A stretch of DNA of 64,000 nt from Xylogone sp. PMI_703 (lineage: Eukaryota > Ascomycota > Leotiomycetes). The notes beneath the pieces are model-generated. The model ran no database searches, was not told where the DNA came from, and saw nothing but the letters and a program-made list of their open reading frames with translations. This document shows positions 23,101-34,850 of this stretch, piece by piece. Location of the stretch: contig JAJTUQ010000004.1 in NCBI GenBank assembly GCA_021399445.1, positions 1,798,001-1,862,000 of the forward strand, in the 5' to 3' direction. Numbering within the stretch: the stretch's first letter is position 1; each line of letters begins with the position of its first letter. The position numbers and the translations under genes were made by a program.

Positions 23101-25030
23101 AATTGTATCTGATGGCTGAGAGATTGTGAATTGCTCCCATATCATACGAAGCATGTCTCTTTGCCTTTGTAAATCAACAGCCTCCTGGCCCCAAAAGTCA
23201 AGGATGGCTACAGAAGTCTCCACACACGTAGCTAAATCTGCGGGAATCTGGACTTTATCACTCTGTGCAGCTGCTATTAAACACAATGCACAGCGAAAAG
23301 CCCCTATGGCAATGAACCAGCTACCATGATGTCGATGTTGAATAGAATTTTCTAGGATATTAATACGGCATACTTCTACACATCTATTTGCAAGTTGATG
23401 AACTATAGGAGACTCAGAGGTATTGGAGTGAATAACTCTGTATAAGAAGGGTATCAGGATTAGCTCTTGTAGGTATAAAATCCTGCGGTGGACAAAGAAA
23501 GGTAATTCTCGATCTTCCGGGTGGTCTGGAGAATATCGAAACCAGTCTGGAAGATTAGAAGCCGCCGTGATAACTTGCTGCTCCAATTCTGTAGCAATCC
23601 TGATCATGTCTTCGGCACAGACATCACACCAGTGACCATCATCTTCTTGTGAATAGAAGGCGTTCAAAATACGATCAAGAATACGGCGTTGTGAGATTTC
23701 AGTAAGGTAATAATACCAACTTTCTTCTAATGGAAAACCAGTTGAATTCTCTGCATCTGCCAGTGGTGGTGTAGGGAAATCTTTGGCCGTACTCCATTCT
23801 GAGGGCTGTAGTGGTGTGAGGTTGATTTCCGTTCGGATTTCTCTGTTTTAGCTGCCTCATTAGCACTTAGGAGACAGAGGGCAAGCAAAGAAATCGAGCC
23901 AGCACATGCCTTTCTGATTTGAAGCACGACCAGTGCAGTCTCTGCTCCAAGCCCTGGGTTGAACTATCCACTTCTAGCCTGGGTTCTCTTACTCGGAAGT
24001 ATAATTGCATGGCGGAGCAGGCAGAGTGAAATGCGTACCACGCTAACAACGGGCGTAAAGAGTACATCTCATAAATCCCCGATAGAAATGAGCACTGGAT
24101 ATAGATTAGTGATGTAGGGTCTAGTAAACCCATTCGCTTCTTTGCAGCGATATAGTAGACATCCGCTAGTGCACGGTCGGAATGAAGGTCTCTGGGTGCC
24201 GTCACTGGTATATGACGAAATGGTTGAGACAGAAGACCAAGGGCACATGTTATCAGCTATATGTAAGAAAGTCAGGAAAAATCTATAAGAAGAATTGTCA
24301 ATATGGAAGTAGATACGTACGACAAGTGTGGTAGGGCCATCCCAGTGAAGTCCATTCTCTACTGCTTCGCGGGAATGTTGAACGAGTGTAACATGGTCGA
24401 TGACAGGATTTTTTGTATGAACATTAGCCAGAAATCTCTGCACATACAACGGGATATCATCCTCGACAATGCCTTGAGACCTTCCATTCAACTGTGGAGT
24501 CCACTCGGAGTAGCCTGCAAAGACAGAGTCTTGGGAGTGACCATAGCGTGCATTTGAGAACACAGGCCACTTTAAAATCCTAAATGAGAGGTTGCATTTT
24601 GGAGGAATTTCTAAAGATTCTGGGCTTTCAATTGCTATAGGAGCCCATGATCCGGATTGGCCGGGTAAGCTCTCAGCTGGGGAGGCTTTCTGATGCTCTA
24701 ATAGTGAAATCATATAATCCATCTTGCCTAGCAAAGCTAGACTGGCCGGATCGAACCTTGTTTGGTCAGTGAAGGAATCGCGCGGGGAAACTGAATTATG
24801 GAATGCTGCAACAAGAAGGCCACTTACGAAGAGAAGTCCGTTTCTGGGGTTTGATACTCGCAAGTAGCTCCGATGCCTGTACAGAACCCACATGATGGCC
24901 GCGCATTATCGCACTTTGTTTTGCGACGGCGACACAACTGACATGCTGCAACAGCTCGCCGCCTTGGGTAATATGTTGCTTGAGTGCTTGGAGATACCCC
25001 TATCTTACATGACCGCCTGTTGTCAGCCAT
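23092..25030 (-). CDS. Zn2Cys6 transcription factor with fungal-specific domain (cluster regulator)
   Basis: The exons are 25030-24828, 24756-24321, 24256-23910 and 23842-23092: 1737 nt, 578 residues. The binuclear cluster is C30, C33, C40, C47, C50 and C57 in CQLCRRRKTKC and CGFCTGIGATC. A fungal_trans-like middle region follows (LPLYVQRFLANV-type helices; HSDRALADVYYIAAKKRMGL; LHWSCFKSE). Introns 1 and 2 are GT-AG. Intron 3 (23909-23843) starts GCATGT and ends AAAACAG with a TGCTAATG branch site, so it is a GC-AG intron; using it gives the smooth join CFKSEREIRTEINL. It lies between the GH3-PA14 and the Gfo/Idh genes and has the shared motif 41 bp before its own ATG. A role as the local activator, perhaps self-regulated, is inferred from position. 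Confidence 0.92.
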
Positions 25031-25070
25031 TGCATAGTATGAGATAATCGATGCTTTTGGTTGAAATAAT

Positions 25071-25088
25071 GGACGGGGAGTATCGGGG
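25071..25088 (+). promoter_or_regulatory. shared cluster motif GGACGGGGAGTATCGGGG (copy 2)
   Basis: Located in the divergent promoter between the Zn2Cys6 gene (41 bp from its ATG) and the first Gfo/Idh gene (272 bp from its ATG). All 18 bases are identical, in reverse, to 28370-28387 before the sugar transporter, and the central 14 to 20141-20154. Confidence 0.75.
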
Positions 25089-25359
25089 TTTAAAAGTGTC
25101 GGCCATGGACCGGAGTGGAGAAATCCCGTACCTCGTGAATAAGCATAGTCGCCACAACTGGCTTTGTTTAGACAAATCGAGAGCTAGTAGTTAGTATCCC
25201 TTCGGATTTACAGGAACTGGCTAGCATCACCAGATTGATTTTCATTAGTTTCGCTGATTTGCTGAAATGCGGTATGTGCACTCTGCCCTTCTAATATACC
25301 TCTCTTCCATACCATCCCATGTTCTTTCATGTCTCTCCAGCATAGTCAATCTACACAAG

Positions 25360-26592
25360 ATGACCCAAAAAACTAATGGCACGAAGCCTCACAAAGTCCG
25401 AGTAGGAATAATTGGGTGTGGCGAGATTGCGCAGGTTGTACATATCCCAACACTGAATCATTTGTCTCATTTATTCCAAATTACTTTCCTGTGCGACATC
25501 TCACAAACTGCATTGGCATACTGTCAGTTGAAGGTTGTTGGAGGAAAGCCGCCCACTACAACGAATCCTGAAGATGTATGCGCGTCACCTGATGTTGATG
25601 TCGTCTTCGTTTTGAATAGCGATGAATACCATGCCTCACATGGAGTTCTTGCCCTACAAAATGACAAACATGTCTTCATTGAGAAGCCGATGGCTTTGAA
25701 TGACCGAGACGCTGACGCAATTATCGAGGCTGGACGACATTCGAAAGGCAAGGTGATGGTCGGATATATGAGACGGTACGCACCTGCTTTCCAGGATGCC
25801 ATATGTGAGATTGGTGGGTTGGACAAAATTCTTTATGCACGAGTGAGAGGTATGTTTTGCAGGGAGGGCAACACTGGAACTTACTGACACATAAGTATGA
25901 CAGATATTATAGGGCCTAATGCTACTTTTGTGGAGCAATCTGGCACGTTTCCCATTCGAGCGAATGATTTCTCCTCAGCTAATACCGAGGACAAAAACGC
26001 TCGAGCCGTTGATATCCTATCACAAGCAATTGAGGTAGAGACGGGAGTGAATTTCAATGAAGTACCTTCTCGTATGTGGCGAGCACTTGGGGGACTCGGG
26101 TCGCACGACCTCAGTTTGATGAGGGAAGCTCTGGGGATGCCAGTGGGAGTTATCGGCGCCCATCTGGCTCCGCCATTCTGGAGGCAAGTGATGAGCAAGC
26201 TCGCATCGAGCAAGCAGCTGACGGTTTGAAGCGCTATTTTCCGGTATCCTTCCTTTACAGTTACTTATGAGTCTGGTTTGGATTCTGTGCCCCGGTTTGA
26301 TGCACATTTTACGGTTTACAGCGCAAGCAAGACTGTTCGAATTCAGTACGACACACCGTATGTCAAAGGACTTCCTGTAACATTGCATATTCAAGAAAAT
26401 GTAGATGGGGTGTATAAGGAAAGCACGATTCGTAAAACATATGAAGATCCATACACCGTGGAGCTGAAAGAATTGTACTCGGTGATTGTTGATGGAAAGC
26501 CTATTAAAACTACTGCCGAGGATGCAAAACTGGATTTAGAAATATTTAGAATGCTCTTTAAAGCGGCTGCTATCTCAGGTAAACAGTTATAG
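25360..26592 (+). CDS. Gfo/Idh/MocA family oxidoreductase 1
   Basis: The exons are 25360-25849, 25904-26183 and 26232-26592: 1131 nt, 376 residues. The N-terminal Rossmann motif is VRVGIIGCGEIAQVVHIPTL, and the cofactor/active-site EKP motif is in HVFIEKPMALND. The C-terminal half (VRDIIGPNATFVEQSGTFP; YDTPYVKGLPVTLHIQE) is the usual beta-sheet substrate domain. Enzymes of this family oxidise or reduce sugars, inositols or glycosides with NAD(P). Intron 2 (26184-26231) is GCAAGT...AAG, a GC-AG intron; it joins FW to SAIFRYPSFTVTYES without a gap. The start at 25360 (MTQKTNG) is preferred over the longer frame upstream. It sits next to the Zn2Cys6 gene in divergent orientation and shares its promoter motif, so co-regulation is likely. 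Exact substrate unknown. Confidence 0.92.
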
Positions 26593-26815
26593 ATAGTAAC
26601 ACTATGTATCGAATATAGAATTCAGCTCAAAGGTAGTACTAGTAATTTCTGTACTCAATCATCTTAGTTAACCTAATACAATTTGAGAAGTGCTTAGTAT
26701 CTTAGTGCGAAATAGAGATGAGCTGGCTACTTAAGTGTCGTATATTCCACCCCTCCATGCTCGTCATCAATTTCTTCCTCCTCTCATAATCAGCACCTTG
26801 TCGCGGCATAACAAA
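26593..26815. other. short intergenic gap between the two Gfo/Idh genes
   Basis: 223 bases separating two same-strand genes. I looked for the shared CGGGGAGTATCGGG element here and did not find it. Confidence 0.5.
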
Positions 26816-27976
26816 ATGGCGTTACCCACGCTTAGGTGGGGTATTATTGGTAAATATAGCCTGCCTATTTTAGCTACAGATAATATTAACATTTCTAGGA
26901 ACGGGTCTCATATCGTCTTGGTTTGTCGAGGATTTATTGATACTTCGAGAAGATAGAAATGCAAATCATATAATTCAAGCAATCGGGTCCTCGTCTTTAG
27001 AAAAAGCAAAGAAATTCATCCAAAATCATGCTAAACAGGCCTGTCCTTCACTCTATGGATCTTACGATGACGTCTACAACGATCCAGAGGTGGATATCGT
27101 GTATATCGGTACTCCGAACGCGTTTCATAAAGATGCGTGCTTGAAAGCAATTAGTTATAGAAAGCATGTATTATGTGAGAAGCCTTTCACTTTGAACACT
27201 CGTGAGGCAAGAGAGGTATTCAAAGCTGCAGAAGAGAAAGGGGTGTTTATCATGGAAGGTCAGGAAAGGTCATAGATAGCTTCGTGTGCAAGGCTGACTT
27301 GAGAATAGCTGTCTGGACTCGATTCATGCCACTGGTCAGACAACTTCTGGACATGGTTCACACGCAAAAAGTAATTGGAGAGCCACAGCGCGTATTTTGC
27401 GATTTTGGTTTACCAATTAATACTGAAGGGTTACCAGATGATTCTCGATTGAAGAATCCAGCTCTCGGGGCTGGCTCTCTACTTGATATCGGCATTTATA
27501 CTCTTACGTGGGGCTTGTTGCTCCTTGACGAAGGTATTGCGGAGGCTGCTCAAACTCCAGAAGTTTTTTCAGCACAAACTATCAGTCATGGTATTGATGT
27601 CATGACATCGACAATCCTTTTCTATCCTCAAACTGGCTGCCAAGGAATCCTCACTTCGACCTTAAAGAGCAAAACAGATCCAATATTTTCTAAAATTGAA
27701 GGCTCTTTGGGCACGATCAAGCTCGAGGGCGCTGCTGCTTCAGTGCTTACTCGTTTCACAGTGACCCCATGGGACACGCCGGAAGAGGCCAAGGTTTATG
27801 AAGTGCCCCATAAGGTTGGCCGAGGCTTTTTCTATGAAGCTGATGCGGTGGCTGTTGACATTGCCGCTGGCCTAGTTCAGAACAATATCATGCCGTGGGA
27901 AGAGACGCTTAGAGTCATGAGAATTATGGACGGCATACGAGAGCGTGGGGGTGCAAGATTTCCACAAGATGATTGA
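26816..27976 (+). CDS. Gfo/Idh/MocA family oxidoreductase 2 (dihydrodiol/D-xylose dehydrogenase-like)
   Basis: The exons are 26816-26849, 26899-27258 and 27309-27976: 1062 nt, 353 residues. Joining exon 1 (MALPTLRWGIIG) to exon 2 gives RWGIIGTGLISSWFVEDLL, a classic NAD(P)-binding start. The EKP motif is in HVLCEKPFTLNTREAREVFK, followed across intron 2 by VFIMEAVWTRFMPLVRQLLD, typical of the dimeric dihydrodiol dehydrogenase / NADP-D-xylose 1-dehydrogenase branch. Both introns (49 and 50 nt) are GT-AG. The gene is intact. It differs strongly from oxidoreductase 1, so it is not a recent duplicate. The likely role is oxidation of a sugar set free, or prepared, by the neighbouring glycosidase. 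Confidence 0.92.
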
Positions 27977-28634
27977 TTATAGATGGTATCTACCTAGTTA
28001 TTGGTGCTGAACTTCTGAGATTTTGACCATCAGAACGATATATACCGTAACCTAGATTATAAATCTTTCACGAATGTCTCAAATACAAATAAAGTTTTCC
28101 GTACCTGTGAAACAGCCAAATATTGAGCTGGCCTAGCCGATATAGTTTCCGCATTCCACATGCTCCCGGTCGGTATACTCCGTAATGTTTTACCCTGATG
28201 AGGAAGGGAGCTAGCCAGTTTTCCATTGCTTTGCAATAATGAACGGGAATATGAGACAGAGGAGAATCCCAGTAAGATGATCCTAGTGAGTAAAGAGATA
28301 ATAGAATCTATTGGCCGAGTATGTTCCGAGAAGACTATTAATTTACTATCCTCAATTTGGAATGGTTTGCCCCGATACTCCCCGTCCAATGAAGCAGCCC
28401 ATCACCAACTCCAATTCTCCACCCTATTGCATCTCAAGGTCGAGTTTAGACTCCTTGCTAAATTTCTCCAGGAAAGTCTTCCCCAGACAACCTCCCTGGA
28501 ACCCGGGGTCAAGATTTTGAGAATTATACATAGCTGCATCCTTCCTTGCTGAAAAATGCAAGAGCTCTTGTTATCATCCTGTACCTTCGTTACTCAGCCT
28601 CACCGACAATCTTGACACGAGTCCTATCTCAAAG
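27977..28634. other. promoter region of the MFS transporter gene
   Basis: It holds the reversed shared motif at 28370-28387. There is also a looser CGGTATACTCCG element at 28171-28182, which is CGG-N6-CCG. Open frames on both strands (28057-28389, 28226-28552) look like chance. Confidence 0.5.
28370..28387 (-). promoter_or_regulatory. shared cluster motif GGACGGGGAGTATCGGGG (copy 3, reversed)
   Basis: The plus strand reads CCCCGATACTCCCCGTCC, the exact reverse complement of 25071-25088. It lies 248 bp before the transporter ATG. Confidence 0.75.
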
Positions 28635-30346
28635 ATGCTTGAGACGCATAGTAAGAACGTTGTTGGCAGGGATATCACTCTAGTAAGTATACCATTGCTG
28701 TATTATGCAGTTCCTCCAATATCCATTTAGACAGTCATGCTCCCAGGATGTGTATCTCATTAACAATCTCTAGGTCTTGCCTCCAGATGCAAGAGCTTGG
28801 TGGAAAACGCCACATCTGCTCAAGCTCAATGGCTTCATTGCCGCTCTATTGCTTTATTCAAGCACTATCGGTTATGATACCTCTTTGATGAACGGGCTTC
28901 AATCACTCTCTAAATGGCAGACTTTCATGGGCCACCCGACTGGCGCTTGGCTTGGATTCATTGGAGCCATCCAATCACTCGGGGCACTGGTGGGCTTGCC
29001 ACTCCAGGCATGGGCAGCCAACAAGTATGGCCGGAAACCATGCATTTTCGTGGGCTACATTTTCATGTTTCTAGGTATTGGCATTCAGGTCGGAGCTCAT
29101 AATCCAGCCATGTTCATTGCTTCACGGTTTCTTATCGGCTACTCTGGGGCTTGGTTCGGAGCAGCAGTTGTTTTGTTGACAGAGATTGCCTATCCCACCC
29201 ATCGATCAATACTCTCTGCCATGTACCAGTGCCAGTTTTACATTGGATCGACTCTTGCGGCGTGGGTAGTATTTGGCTGTCGCAACATAACTTCTAACTG
29301 GTCGTGGAAGATCCCATCTCTTCTCCAGATTACCTTTCCTGTGCTGGTTCTACCCGTCATCATCTTTTGCCCAGAGTCTCCTAGGTGGCTGATCAGCAAA
29401 GACAGACACGAAGAGGCCAAAGCTTTCTTAACTGAGTACCATGCTGGTGGAGATGAATCAGCTCTCCTCATAGCCTTCCAGCTCGAGGAAATAAGCAGAT
29501 CAATTGCGATGGAGCGAGAGAATGATAATTCGAGCAGGTGGACTGATATGGTCAAGACGAAAGGAAATCGGCATAGGTTCTTCATTAGTGCTACGCTAGG
29601 TGTTTTTGCACAGTGGAATGGAGTGTGAGTACTGCAGTCTAATATTGCGCTTTCTTTGCTAAAAATAACACAGTGGCATCGTATCTTATTACCTCACTCT
29701 TATCCTTAACACTATCGGTATTACGTCTGTGACACAACAAACTCTCATTAACGGTTTCTTACAGATATGGAATCTTCTGATGGCAGTTGCTGGGTCCTTG
29801 CTCGTCGATGTTGCCGGCCGACGAATGCTCTTCCTCCTGTCCACCAGCATCATGCTGATTAGCTACATAATCATCACAGGTCTTTCAGGAAGTTTCGCAA
29901 GTACCCATGTTAGCAGTGTGGGGACCGCCGTGATACCCTTCCTTTTCATTTATTATGGCGGATATGACATTGCCTTTACCCCTTTGGTAATATCCTACCC
30001 GGCCGAGATCTGGAGCTACTCATTGCGTGCCAAGGGGTTGGCTTTCACTTCTATGTGCACTTTCCTCGCCCTGCTTTTCAACCAGTTTGTGAACCCTATT
30101 GCACTGGAATCGATTGGGTGGAAATACTATATACTATATATATGTTTACTGATCGTGATCCTCATAACCATCTATTTCACATATCCAGAGACACGAGGAT
30201 ATTCACTTGAAGAGGTCGCTGTGGTATTTGACGGCGATGATGCGGCCGTGCCTACAGAGAATGAGATCTTTGCGAAGATCACGACTGTGAAGGATCAACT
30301 GGAAGACGTAGAGCATGTTGAAGTGGCCCGAGATAAGGATAATTAG
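28635..30346 (+). CDS. MFS sugar transporter (sugar porter family)
   Basis: The exons are 28635-28682, 28774-29624 and 29674-30346: 1572 nt, 523 residues, the usual length. Family signatures are visible in order: GYDTSLMNGLQSL in helix 1, NKYGRKPCIFVGY, the PESPRWLISKDR loop after helix 6, VDVAGRRMLFLL and PETRGYSLEEVA at the end of helix 12. About twelve hydrophobic helices are present. The first exon encodes only MLETHSKNVVGRDITL and its 91-nt intron ends in a CTCTAG acceptor. It is a plasma-membrane proton symporter type of the lactose/cellobiose/hexose permease group; the sugar is not known. The shared motif lies in its promoter, linking it to the GH3-PA14 enzyme and the regulator. Confidence 0.95.
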
Positions 30347-32086
30347 GTTATTGAACGCATTGTGAAGGTCATATATTGGGATGTTTAATCTCCTTGTGAA
30401 AATAGTGGCAAATGCGAATAAGCGTACACGCGCGAATATGAATGCTACAGTACCTTAACATTATTTCATAGTCTGCCGCTTGCTAAGGTTCCCTCAGTGG
30501 CTATATTGACTTCAGCTCCTAGCCGAGTTTCCCGAGCACATAAGAGGCAGATCAAGACGTCATTCAACTGTTTAGAAAAAGTAATCATGTGCTTTCTACA
30601 CATCTTGTTAGCTGACTTGAATTGACAAATTGAAAGGGCATCCCTTTTTTCACCACTCAATTGGTGGATACGAGCTCAATCCTTCCATGACACACAAATA
30701 CCAGACTCGGCCGGTTAATCCTCGGATCCTCTGGGACTCAAACTTTCAAGCATGCAAGCTAAGGTAGCTACTCGAAGCCGCTCGCAAAGGGTCAGGTCTG
30801 ATAGGTTTGTCCGTTCGATGTTGGATTGCACAAGGAAGATCATTGTCCATGGAGCGGTCAAATATCGGCAGAGAAAACGCGGAGTAAAGGAGAGACGTGC
30901 GGAGAAACCCCGGGACAAGACATTGGGACGACAGAGGGTAATCCTCGGGTCAGAACGACATCTCACGATTCATGGAAGAGACTGGGTCTATCATGCATCA
31001 GATTCTAGATTGTTTGGATGAAGAGGCCGAGAAAGTTGTGATCAATTGATCTGACGATGCGGAGAAGAGCCAGGGTCTACGATCAATAGAAGTTGTGGAA
31101 TTACGAGGTGAGTTTTGAGTTAAGAGAGGTTATACACATTCATTTTTATGAGCTGACACGTTTTGTAGAAAGCAGGAAGCTTTTTCTTCAATCCTAAATG
31201 GTTTAATAACCTTTACATGAAGATAATTTCAGCCAATTACTTCTTTTAAAAGCCTTGGAAGGTCTGTTAAACCCTCTCCATTTGATGGAATGAGTTTGGA
31301 AGGCCTAAACTGTGACATGTGCCAGCCCGTGAAAGACAAGTTGACCGGGCCGAGCTTCCGTCAAAAAGATCGACTTAGCTCCCGGGGTTTCTCCATCCTG
31401 GTAGCAAACTTTGTTCAACAACATTCGATTTATGTAACGGATTCATGGTGATACTTTAGTATGAGCTAATGTATTCATACTGCTACTTACAAGAGGTTCT
31501 TCAGTATTCCGGATCTCCGCTGACTTTGTAGCTTTGCTCCCCGGGGACAAAGTAGTTGGCATGGTGGTACATAAATCGCCACCAAAATTTGGCGAATCCA
31601 GAAGTACCACCATCCCAATTACTCTCTCCACCGCGAGGCCTTGTTAAAATGCCTTGAGATCTTTTTGCCCGAGTATCCGCTGAGCCAAGTCGATGATCCT
31701 TCGCTATGGCCACCCCGAGCATATGGGCAGTAGTCCGGGGAAACTTTTGCACCTCTTACCGTTGCGCATCTGCGGTGACCACGGAAAGTAGGACGGGAGT
31801 TCATCTGTCGGTGACGGAATAGCAAGAATATAATCGGACCTTTGCCGGTAGTATGGGGTGCGGAGTACAAAGTGTGGAGTAATCTGCGATGCTAGATGCA
31901 AGAGTCCACTCTCACTCAAGGTTTGTTATTCCTCTTCTGACAAAGCGTGAAGGCAATGTGATTGTTATATATACATGTCATATTATCACCAAGTAGCTGA
32001 AATAAATAGGTCTGCTTTATCTGGGATCAACGGAACCACCGGGGATCTGCTGAATTTAGTGGAGGGATACATCCTATACTATTACA
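30347..32086. other. 1.7-kb intergenic region before the secreted GH3 gene
   Basis: No gene recognised; the open frames at 30752-31021 and 31501-31919 match nothing I know. The 15-base string GGAGAAACCCCGGGA at 30901-30915 recurs reversed at 31380-31394. Other GC-rich CCCGGGG or CCGGGG islands occur at about 31540 and 31738. These could be regulatory sites of the flanking carbohydrate genes. Confidence 0.5.
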
Positions 32087-34850
32087 ATGAGGAACTTGGC
32101 GCTTGTGCCGGTGTTCCTGTCTATCACCGGCAGCTTTGCCATAGCTGACTCTGAAAAGGTGAGCATCAATTGGACCTTCTAGCCTCGCTTTTCATACTGG
32201 CATCTTCCAACCATGAGGTTGCATATCTTTTGAACTGTCACTTACTCTGTATGGATAGCCTCTTAAAGCCCGGGACGAGCAGTGGCCCTCTGAACCGTTT
32301 TATCCCTCGCCATGGATGAATCCAGATGCCGACAGCTGGGAGGACGCTTACAAGAAGGCTAAAAATTTCGTGAGCCAGTTGACTCTGCTAGAAAAAGTCA
32401 ACCTCACTACTGGAACTGGGTTTGTACATTTCTTAGACTGGCGTATACAACTAGGCTGACTACTTCACAGCTGGGAAAGCGGACCATGTGTTGGCAATAC
32501 TGGCTCTATTCCACGATTACGCTTCAAGGGCTTCTGTAACCAGGACTCTCCACAAGGCGTCCGTTTTGCCGATTGGGTATCCGCATTCACCTCTGGGCAG
32601 CTTACGGCTGCCACCTTTGATAAGACCCTCTTCTATAATCGAGGCCGTGCAATGGCGGAGGAACACAAAGGAAAGGGTGTTACGATGCAACTTGGGCCGG
32701 TCGCTGGACCACTGGGACGTGCTCCCGCGGGTGGTCGCATTTGGGAAGGCTTTTCCCCCGACCCAGTCTTGACTGGTGTTGCCATGGCCCAAACGATCAA
32801 AGGCATGCAAGATGTTGGTATTATTGCCAGTGCAAAGCACTACATTGGAAACGAGCAAGAGCACTTTCGTCAAGTTGGTGAGGCGAATGGGTACGGTTTC
32901 AATATCTCAGAACCATTGTCTTCCCAGATCGATGATAGAACTTTGCATGAGCTTTACCTCTGGCCGTTTGCTGATGCTGTTCGCGCTGGTGTGGGCTCGA
33001 TACTTGCCACATACACTCAAGCCAACAACTCTCACGGCTCTCAAAACAGCAAACTCCTAAATAACATTCTCAAGGGCGAGTTAGGTTTCCAGGGTTTTGT
33101 TGTCAGTGACTGGGGTGGACATCATTCAGGAGTCTCGTCCGCTTTGGCTGGTCTGGATATGTCCATGCCAGGCGACACTGCCTTTAATACTGGATATACC
33201 TTCTGGGGGACCAATCTCACTGTAGCGGTTCTCAATGGCACTGTTCCTCAATGGAGGCTTGACGATATGGCCATGAGGATTATGGCTTCTTACTTCAAAG
33301 TCGGTAACACGATTGAAGGCCAGCCTGATGCTAACTTTAACTCCTGGACCTCAGACACCAACGGCTTCAAATATGCCTATGCCAAGCAGGACTATGAACA
33401 GGTTAACTGGCATGTCGATGTGCGGGATGATCATGCCAACATTATCCGTGAAGTTGCTGCCAAAGGTACTGTTCTTCTGAAGAACAAGAATGGCACACTG
33501 CCTTTGAATAAGCCGAAATTTGTTGCTGTGTTTGGTGAGGATGCTGGTTCCAGCCCAATTGGTCCTAATGGCTTCGCTGATAGGGGAGGTGATGAGGGGA
33601 CCCTAGCTATGGGTTGGGGATCAGGAACCTCTGAGTTTCCTTATCTGATTTCCCCAGACAGTGCGATCCAGGCACGAGTCGTTGCTGATGGTGGCCGATA
33701 TGAGAGTGTCTTTGACAACTATAACGCAAAGGCTATTTCAGCCCTTGCTTCTAGGCCGGAAGCAACTTGTATTGTCTTTGGAAACTCTGATTCGGGTGAA
33801 GGCTACATCAACGTCCAGGGCAACGAGGGTGATCGTAATAACCTGACGCTCTGGCAAAACGCCGACCAAGTTATCAAGAGTGTCAGCTCTTTGTGCAGTA
33901 ATACCATTGTTGTTTTGCACACTGTGGGTCCGGTCATTGTAGACGAATGGTATGACCATCCGAACATCACAGCTATATTATGGGCTGGTCTTCCCGGGCA
34001 GGAGTCTGGAAATTCGCTGGTAGACATCCTGTATGGTAAGACCAACCCGTCGGGACGCAGCCCTTTCACCTGGGCCAAGAAGCGCGAGGACTACGGCGCC
34101 GACGTTCTATACAAGCCTAACAACGGTAATGGAGCACCTCAACAGGAATTTACTGAAGGAGTATACATCGACTACCGTCACTTCGACAAGGCAGGAATAG
34201 AACCAATCTATGAATTTGGGTTCGGACTATCCTATACAACATTCAAGTATTCCAACCTCCAGGTCGCCAAGAGGTCTGTTCGCCCATATAAGCCCACAAC
34301 GGGGAAGACAATTGCGGCCCCATCATTTGGTACTATCTCTAAGAATATAGAGGACTACAAATTCCCGGCTGCGTTCCGCTATATATATAGCTTCATCTAC
34401 CCCTATTTCAACACAACCACTTCACTGAAGGCTGCGTCTATGGACCCAGAATATGGCAGGACTGATTTCATCCCGGAACACGCACTTGATAGCACGCCAC
34501 AGCCACTCATTGGTGCATCTGATAAAACAGCTTCAGGTGGTAACAGGCAGCTATACGATGTTGTATATGAAGTGACCGCCACTGTGACCAACACCGGCAA
34601 GATTGTTGGAGATGAAGTTCCCCAGCTGTATGTGGACCTGGGAGGTGACAATCCTCCACGGCAGTTACGTGGGTTCAACCGCTTGAGGATCAATCCAGGC
34701 CAGAGTACTACATTCAAGGTTGAACTTACTCGCAGGGATTTGAGTAATTGGGATGTTGTTAGTCAGAATTGGGTGATTAGCTCTGAGCCTAAGAAGGTCT
34801 ATGTTGGGGGCTCCAGCCGTAATCTGCCATTGAGTGCGGATTTGAAGTAG
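32087..34850 (+). CDS. secreted GH3 beta-glucosidase with C-terminal fibronectin-III-like domain
   Basis: The exons are 32087-32158, 32259-32419 and 32471-34850: 2613 nt, 870 residues. A signal peptide ([20 protein letters not shown]) opens the protein, followed by [17 protein letters not shown]. Typical GH3 blocks are [40 protein letters not shown] and [16 protein letters not shown]. The nucleophile D291 is in [12 protein letters not shown]. The (alpha/beta) sandwich domain contains [15 protein letters not shown], and the Fn3-like end carries [20 protein letters not shown]. It resembles the large secreted beta-glucosidases of Aspergillus (about 860 residues). It would release glucose from cello-oligosaccharides or plant glucosides outside the cell. 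All introns are GT-AG and the gene is intact. Confidence 0.96.

Noticed and set aside
28171..28182. CGGTATACTCCG as a fourth copy of the cluster motif
   Set aside because: Shares only AGTAT and CGG halves in inverted order; too loose to count as the same site.
30752..31021. Arg/Lys-rich 89-codon frame
   Set aside because: Basic composition only; overlaps an equally long minus frame and has no known motif.
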